Assembly (NCBI GenBank): GCA_004352715.1
Contig: SCFE01000002.1
Span: 510,216-574,215, forward strand
Direction of reading: 5' to 3'
Length of the DNA: 64,000 nucleotides
From: Hofstenia miamia
Taxonomy: Eukaryota; Xenacoelomorpha; Acoela
Shown here: positions 58,665 through 64,000 of the stretch, in pieces
Position numbering within the stretch: the first letter of the stretch is position 1
Layout of the letters: the number at the start of each line of letters is the position of its first letter
The notes under the pieces: model-generated
What the model saw: the letters and a program-made list of their open reading frames with translations, nothing else
Database searches by the model: none
Told to the model about the DNA's origin: nothing
Translations under genes and position numbers: made by a program

Positions 58665-59511
58665 ATATATATATATATATATATATATATANNNNNNNNN
58701 NNNNNNNNNNNNNNNNNNNNNNNNNNNNNNNNNNNNNNNNNNNNNNNNNNNNNNNNNNNNNNNNNNNNNNNNNNNNNNNNNNNNNNNNNNNNNNNNNNNN
58801 NNNNNNNNNNNNNNNNNNNNNNNNNNNNNNNNNNNNNNNNNNNNNNNNNNNNNNNNNNNNNNNNNNNNNNNNNNNNNNNNNNNNNNNNNNNNNNNNNNNN
58901 NNNNNNNNNNNNNNNNNNNNNNNNNNNNNNNNNNNNNNNNNNNNNNNNNNNNNNNNNNNNNNNNNNNNNNNNNNNNNNNNNNNNNNNNNNNNNNNNNNNN
59001 NNNNNNNNNNNNNNNNNNNNNNNNNNNNNNNNNNNNNNNNNNNNNNNNNNNNNNNNNNNNNNNNNNNNNNNNNNNNNNNNNNNNNNNNNNNNNNNNNNNN
59101 NNNNNNNNNNNNNNNNNNNNNNNNNNNNNNNNNNNNNNNNNNNNNNNNNNNNNNNNNNNNNNNNNNNNNNNNNNNNNNNNNNNNNNNNNNNNNNNNNNNN
59201 NNNNNNNNNNNNNNNNNNNNNNNNNNNNNNNNNNNNNNNNNNNNNNNNNNNNNNNNNNNNNNNNNNNNNNNNNNNNNNNNNNNNNNNNNNNNNNNNNNNN
59301 NNNNNNNNNNNNNNNNNNNNNNNNNNNNNNNNNNNNNNNNNNNNNNNNNNNNNNNNNNNNNNNNNNNNNNNNNNNNNNNNNNNNNNNNNNNNNNNNNNNN
59401 NNNNNNNNNNNNNNNNNNNNNNNNNNNNNNNNNNNNNNNNNNNNNNNNNNNNNNNNNNNNNNNNNNNNNNNNNNNNNNNNNNNNNNNNNNNNNNNNNNNN
59501 NNNNNNNNNNN
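58665..59511. repeat. (AT)n tract and assembly gap
   Basis: (AT)n at 58665-58691 runs into an 820-base gap (58692-59511). The left half of the Tc1-like element that follows should lie inside this gap. Confidence 0.9.
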
Positions 59512-60089
59512 TAACTGCGATGGGCGTACTGGTCTGTATTTTGTTCCTCGCAACGAGACAGTCAAAGCCAAGGCCTACCTCAAAATAATTCAGGAGAAAG
59601 TTCCCATGTTTATGCAGCTTCGCGGAACATCTGTACTACAACAAGATGATGCTCCTTGCCACAGCGCCAAAGTTTTGAAACTGGATTGCATCACAAGACT
59701 TTCGGCTGCTTGAGAACTGGCCGGGAAACTCCCCAGACCTCAACGTCATAGAACATTGCTGGTATCACATCAAAAACTGTCTGAGGAAGCGCCAATGCAC
59801 ATTACTCGACGATCTGAAGAAGCAAATTAAAGTGGTATGTTGCACAGATTATGGATGATTATTGTAGAAAGCTGGTCGAGCCAATTTCAAATTGCACTGC
59901 TGAGTGTTTGGCCAATAATGGCGAATATACAAAATATTAGTGAGTTTTTGTGAATTAACTAATTACTTTCTACACCGTGTTATATTGTTTCTACATTGTT
60001 ATTATATTGTTTCTACATTGCGTTTTTAGTGCAAAATACAAAAATTTCTAAATTTGGGAAGTGTTCCCTAACTTTTGGGCAGTACTGTA
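59512..60089 (+). mobile_element. Tc1-like transposon, right part
   Basis: Transposase remnant: VLQQDDAPCHSAKVLK (second Asp), then after a frame change LLENWPGNSPDLNVIEHCW (the third acidic residue region, D-L-N-x-I-E) and KKQIKVV. The right terminal repeat, read inward from 60087, is CAGTACTGCCCAAAAGTTAG, typical of Tc1/mariner ends, followed by TA (60088-60089). The frameshift lies near 59685. The left end is in the gap. Confidence 0.9.
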
Positions 60090-60611
60090 TATATATACAT
60101 ATATATTTATTTATTTATTTATTCTCTCGTGAATTTGACTAATAATCGAAAGTGAGAAAATAATGAAAAATATTATTAGAGATTCTTGAGATTTAATGAT
60201 GTTTGTTAACATGAGGAAAGACCTTCTTATAGTAAACTTCAATCACAAATACATCAGAACAATTTTGTTGCGTCAACTATCTATCAGAAAATTGTATTGT
60301 TCACAATAAGCTTTAGGTAAAAAACCAATTTCCAGCCAAATATATAGATGATAACATCAAACAATCGTTTATATTAAATCGTTTTGGGGTGTTGATGAAG
60401 AAAAAATTTGAATATTTTAGCGAAAAAAATAATTTACAGTAATATGCATTTTAGAATTTTTTCGAGAAAGGATTATATTTCAATATTAATAATTGTAAAA
60501 TTTACTTCTCGAATAAGTTTTTTTCTTTTAGAATATGTAAACACTTAGTTTTTGTTTGATTTTAAAAGAGGTACAAGAACGATCACTAACTAAGTAGAAC
60601 TGCTTGTAGAA
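60090..60611. other. AT-rich DNA downstream of the Amt gene
   Basis: Short AT and (ATTT)n runs at 60088-60125; otherwise nothing. Would contain the 3' UTR of the minus-strand Amt gene. Confidence 0.5.
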
Positions 60612-63113
60612 TCATGATTGAGCTGAAGTTATCATATTCATTTTTGTAAATAAATTCTCAAAAACAGGTTGTTTTTCAAGCAAGAGGCTGCTGATATTTA
60701 TACTTTTCTTCAAATGAGACTTATGAGGGAAAGCAGAGAATTTGTTTTTGTTGAATTCATTGAGGGTTTCCAACGGTATGTTGTTAGGCCAACAGGAATA
60801 GTTTACAACTTTCCCTGATAAATAATGAACTTCTCCTGTTTTGCTGTCATGCATCCCTCCAATGTTATGGTCAATGAGATCAGCACCCAAAATTGATGGT
60901 ATTTGTTCAATATTGTACTTGAGAAGTTTCTTTAACAATCCAAGGCAAATGCATGTAGAAGTTATTGCCCAAGCAATCACAACTGCAATAAACATGATGC
61001 GATGACATAGGTAAATGACAGACCCTCCATGAAGTAATCCTATAAAACAAGATTATCGTTTGGCAAAATTAAGCTCTTTTTTTTAAAGATTTTATTCAAA
61101 AACAACCATTTCCAAATCTAACACTTTGAAACAAATATCTAATAAACTTTCAAAGTATAACGTTTATAATTTTTAAAATTTAACATTACATCAGAAGGTA
61201 AGGCATATTTTTTTCTGAGAACTATAGCCAAGATTTCTCAAAAAATATTTTTCACTTGCTTTGAATTTTTGTGTCGAAATTTTATGTACATTTATACAAA
61301 TATTTCAAAATACCTTTCTAGACTCTTTTCAGTTTCCTATACCTGCAGAATAATTCCAAAAAATGCTTCAACTTAAAAATTGTGAATTGAATCTTTGTAA
61401 ATTAGTCTCATATACGAAAAAACGAAACCGTGCAATATTCTAGAATTAAATGTACTTTAACCTAATAAAAGGTTCACGAGAAGTTAAACGTCTTCAGTTG
61501 GTAGCAATGTTACCTTAAAGCATCAGTACAATGTAACGTTAGGCACTAATTTTATATTAGAATGAAGAAATTTTACCGTCGTCTCTTTTGTTTTGTAGTT
61601 TGTGACTAAATATTGCTATGTTGATAGAGGCAAGAATTCCTCCACATAAATTTGCAGAAATTCCTCCAACTGGATCATCAATTTTCAGATAATAAAACAG
61701 CTTCAAAGCCAATAGTGAGCTTAAGGATCCAGAAACACCAATTATTAGAACTTCATGTGTGTAGAAATAAGAGCACTGACCTAGATTAAATAATATGAGA
61801 AAATGAATGAGAAATAGGACCTAAGCAAAGTAGGATATATCATATGATAGTTATTAATAATGTTTTTCAGGATGTACGTATCTAATACCTAAGAATGGGT
61901 AAAGGAAAATATTCATTACACAAAATATTTCTTGATACAAAATATTTTTGTTGCGCGATGGCGAATGAAAATTGATTTCGCGTGCTATCTTAATAAATGG
62001 CTTAAAAAATATTTTTAGCAATTGCTCTGTATTAGCCTACATTTTTATACCGTCAGGAAATTTTTCTGCATCGTGAAGCAATACACATTGTAGTGATGCC
62101 TATCTTCAAAGGAAATGTTTACTAGATTTTGGGGCAATTTGCATTTGATTCGTCGATATATTTTCCTGAGAAGTCATAGAAAAAGTATTTTTAGCGAATT
62201 CTCCAAATTGGTCTGCATTTTTATGCCGTCACGAAATCAGACCAATAGTTTTTCTATTATTTTTTAACAAAATATAGGGGCAAATAAAATGCAAATTGCC
62301 CCAAAATCTAGCAAACATTTCCTTTAAAGAAAGGCAGCACTACAATGAGTATTGCTTCACGATGCAGAAAAATTTCGTGACGGTATTAAAATACAGGCCA
62401 ATTTAGAGCAATTGCTAAAAATATTTTTTATGCTATGTATTAAGATAGCAAGCAAAATCAATTTTCATACGCCATCGCGCGACAGAAATATTTCGTAGTA
62501 AGAAATATTTCGTGTAATGATCTCAACTGTGTACTAAACAATATCATGAAGATATCTGATCATATCCACCTTAGTATCTAGCTAGCTAAAATCTCAATTG
62601 ACTGCTATACATATTGCAGTTCCACAATGCAAATCATTCAACATTACGACATTGTCCACTTAGCTATATTTTAGCTTTATATTTTTGATAATATACACTA
62701 TTACTGCTATAATCTGGGTTTATCGATATCTTCTAGCTTGACAATATTCAATATAAAAATTTTTAGATCACATATATGTATGTATTAATAATTTTAAAAA
62801 ATTTGTGATAAAAATTTATCATACATGCATGCGTAATAGAAATCAAATTAGACTAACTTTAAAAAGTCCCACACGGAATCATAAAAAATACTGTTTTATT
62901 TTTTAATTCTAAAACAAATTGTCTACAAATATATGATATTCTTTAAAAACTGTTTCCTATAATTGCTTAGAGTGCTAAATTTATTAGAAGATATCAATTT
63001 GATGAAGTTTTGGATTTTCAAAGTATATGAAATTACCTGAAATACAAATCAAGGAACCCATTCCACCAGTTACTATGTACTTGATTTCCACTCTTTTGTT
63101 GTGTAATATGATA
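60612..63113 (-). CDS. amt: Amt-family ammonium transporter, last three exons
   Basis: Minus-strand exons 63113-63037, 61780-61577 and 61039-60612 (TGA at 60612-60614), with matching phases and AG/GT borders, encode about 234 C-terminal residues. Amt proteins carry NH4+/NH3 across the plasma membrane. Hallmarks: GGMGSLICISG, VLIIGVSGSLSSLLALKLFY and YLKIDDPVGGISANLCGG (a transmembrane pore helix), GLLHGGSVIYL (the GL(L/F)xGG motif), a last membrane helix VVIAWAITSTCICLGLL and the cytosolic ILGADLIDHNIGG (family: LGAD-x-x-EH). In bacterial AmtB the DDP segment leads to the second pore His (H318); here that position is Asn. The N-terminal half, with the first pore His, is beyond the window or in the 63188-63347 gap. 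Frames are open, so this looks like a gene rather than a pseudogene. Confidence 0.85.
61914..62519. mobile_element. 606-bp fold-back MITE in the Amt intron
   Basis: About 240-bp inverted arms (61914-62155 and 62278-62519). The left begins CATTACACAAAATATTTCTT; the right, read inward, begins CATTACACGAAATATTTCTT. Shared motifs include GCGCGATGGCG, ATGAAAATTGATTT, GAAGCAATAC/GTATTGCTTC and TTTTGGGGCAATTTGCAT. The centre (about 62205-62230) repeats an arm segment (CTGCATTTTTATGCCGTCACGA). No coding sequence. Confidence 0.85.
62520..63036. other. Amt intron remainder
   Basis: AT-rich; no feature beyond the intron between the first two visible Amt exons. Confidence 0.5.
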
Positions 63114-63152
63114 CTAAATATATTATTAAATATTTGCTTATAAGGATTTTTC

Positions 63153-63154
<2 letters not shown>

Positions 63155-63187
<33 letters not shown>

Positions 63188-63347
63188 NNNNNNNNNNNNN
63201 NNNNNNNNNNNNNNNNNNNNNNNNNNNNNNNNNNNNNNNNNNNNNNNNNNNNNNNNNNNNNNNNNNNNNNNNNNNNNNNNNNNNNNNNNNNNNNNNNNNN
63301 NNNNNNNNNNNNNNNNNNNNNNNNNNNNNNNNNNNNNNNNNNNNNNN

Positions 63348-63375
<28 letters not shown>
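63155..63375. repeat. (AT)n microsatellite with internal gap
   Basis: AT repeats at about 63155-63187 and 63348-63375 flank 160 Ns (63188-63347). Confidence 0.9.
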
Positions 63376-63381
<6 letters not shown>

Positions 63382-63599
63382 GTACACTAGGGTCCTGCGA
63401 GAGTAAAATTTTCTTGATCCCAGTCCAATGACATTTTCTGGTCCCATAGTTCCAATGGTCACTATCATAACTTCTATTTTGACTAAAATTTTGAAAAATT
63501 GTGAGTAATATTTTCATTTTGGTCTAAGTCTGATTGAATTTTTATTACTCTGACCAGTAAATCCAATCAGAAAAGACGTTCTTATAGAACGCTAGTATA

Positions 63600-63602
<3 letters not shown>

Positions 63603-63632
<30 letters not shown>
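63603..63632. repeat. (AT)n microsatellite
   Basis: Uninterrupted AT repeat. Confidence 0.9.
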
Positions 63633-63635
<3 letters not shown>

Positions 63636-64000
63636 GGTATACTAGGGTATTTCAATTATATCAACATTTCAGCAATCCATCAGCACGGATTTCTCCCTGC
63701 TTCATTCTAACAAAAATGCACCATGTAAAATTTCAGATTTTTTCACACATATTTAGAGGCACAGATTTTTAAAGTTTTTATCCTATGACAAGAAATTTGT
63801 AATTATATATTATAAATGTTATAATGAGCATGGAATCAATTAATAATCATGCTTTGATTGCTAAAGATCATGATGTTGCAGTTAATGAAATCAAAAATCT
63901 CTGTAAGGCTGATCTGGCAAGTTGTGCATTGAATTCCTTGATGTTTCCTTTAATAGAGAACATAATATTTGGAAGCTTGGTAATCCTTGATCCAAAGTTG
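63633..64000. other. Unassigned end of window with an open frame
   Basis: From ATG at 63824 or 63830 to the window end the + strand is open (SINNHALIAKDHDVAVNEIK then NLCKADLASC). On the minus strand 64000-63870 is also open (SRITKLPNIMFSIKG). Either could be an exon; neither matches a family I know. A further Amt exon would be expected upstream on the minus strand, but I cannot confirm one here. Confidence 0.25.

Noticed and set aside
1-64000. CRISPR arrays, operons or prokaryotic systems
   Set aside because: Introns, animal domain architectures and eukaryotic transposons show that this is nuclear animal DNA; no spacer-repeat arrays were seen.

Overview
This window is AT-rich animal DNA. 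Host genes are split by GT-AG introns, and the DNA between and inside them is packed with decayed transposons, (AT)n microsatellites and assembly gaps. It is clearly metazoan: it holds an ARAP-type ArfGAP/PH/RhoGAP/RA gene, an animal-type Amt ammonium transporter, and CR1/L2-like, hAT, piggyBac and Tc1/mariner elements. I cannot place it below 'AT-rich invertebrate'; no splice leader, rRNA or clade-specific marker is visible.

Layout. 1-2.7 kb: a Tc1/mariner-like transposase remnant interrupted by a block that recurs inside an intronless 384-codon ORF of unknown function (1518-2672). 8-27 kb (+): fifteen phase-consistent exons of an ARAP homologue, from the end of the ArfGAP domain through PH domains, RhoGAP, RA and the last PH domain. 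Its introns contain a decayed piggyBac element with both ends, several MITEs (two nested), a hAT remnant, and a LINE remnant just past the last exon. 27-44 kb: mostly non-coding, with LINE pieces on both strands and two sequence duplications at assembly joins. 44-47.7 kb (-): a broken TTF/ZMYM-type hAT transposon with a candidate 8-bp target-site duplication, itself invaded by a 226-bp hAT MITE with a perfect 8-bp duplication. 47.8-58.3 kb (-): a cluster of non-LTR retrotransposons, including a nearly complete CR1/L2-like element (ORF1 with an SGNH-esterase domain; ORF2 starting with a 2A-like motif, then endonuclease and reverse transcriptase). A tRNA-Gly-like sequence and a different reverse transcriptase lie on the two sides of a 1-kb gap. 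59.5-60.1 kb (+): the 3' part of a Tc1-like element. 60.6-63.1 kb (-): the last three exons of an Amt-family ammonium transporter whose second pore histidine appears replaced by asparagine; a 606-bp fold-back element sits in its intron.

The host genes are unrelated: ARAP is a signalling protein coupling Arf and Rho GTPases, Amt is a membrane transporter. They do not form a system. The most interesting content is the near-intact LINE, the altered Amt pore, the unknown ORF with its duplicated block, and the nested MITEs. All splice sites and duplications were read by eye; no alignment or database search was run.
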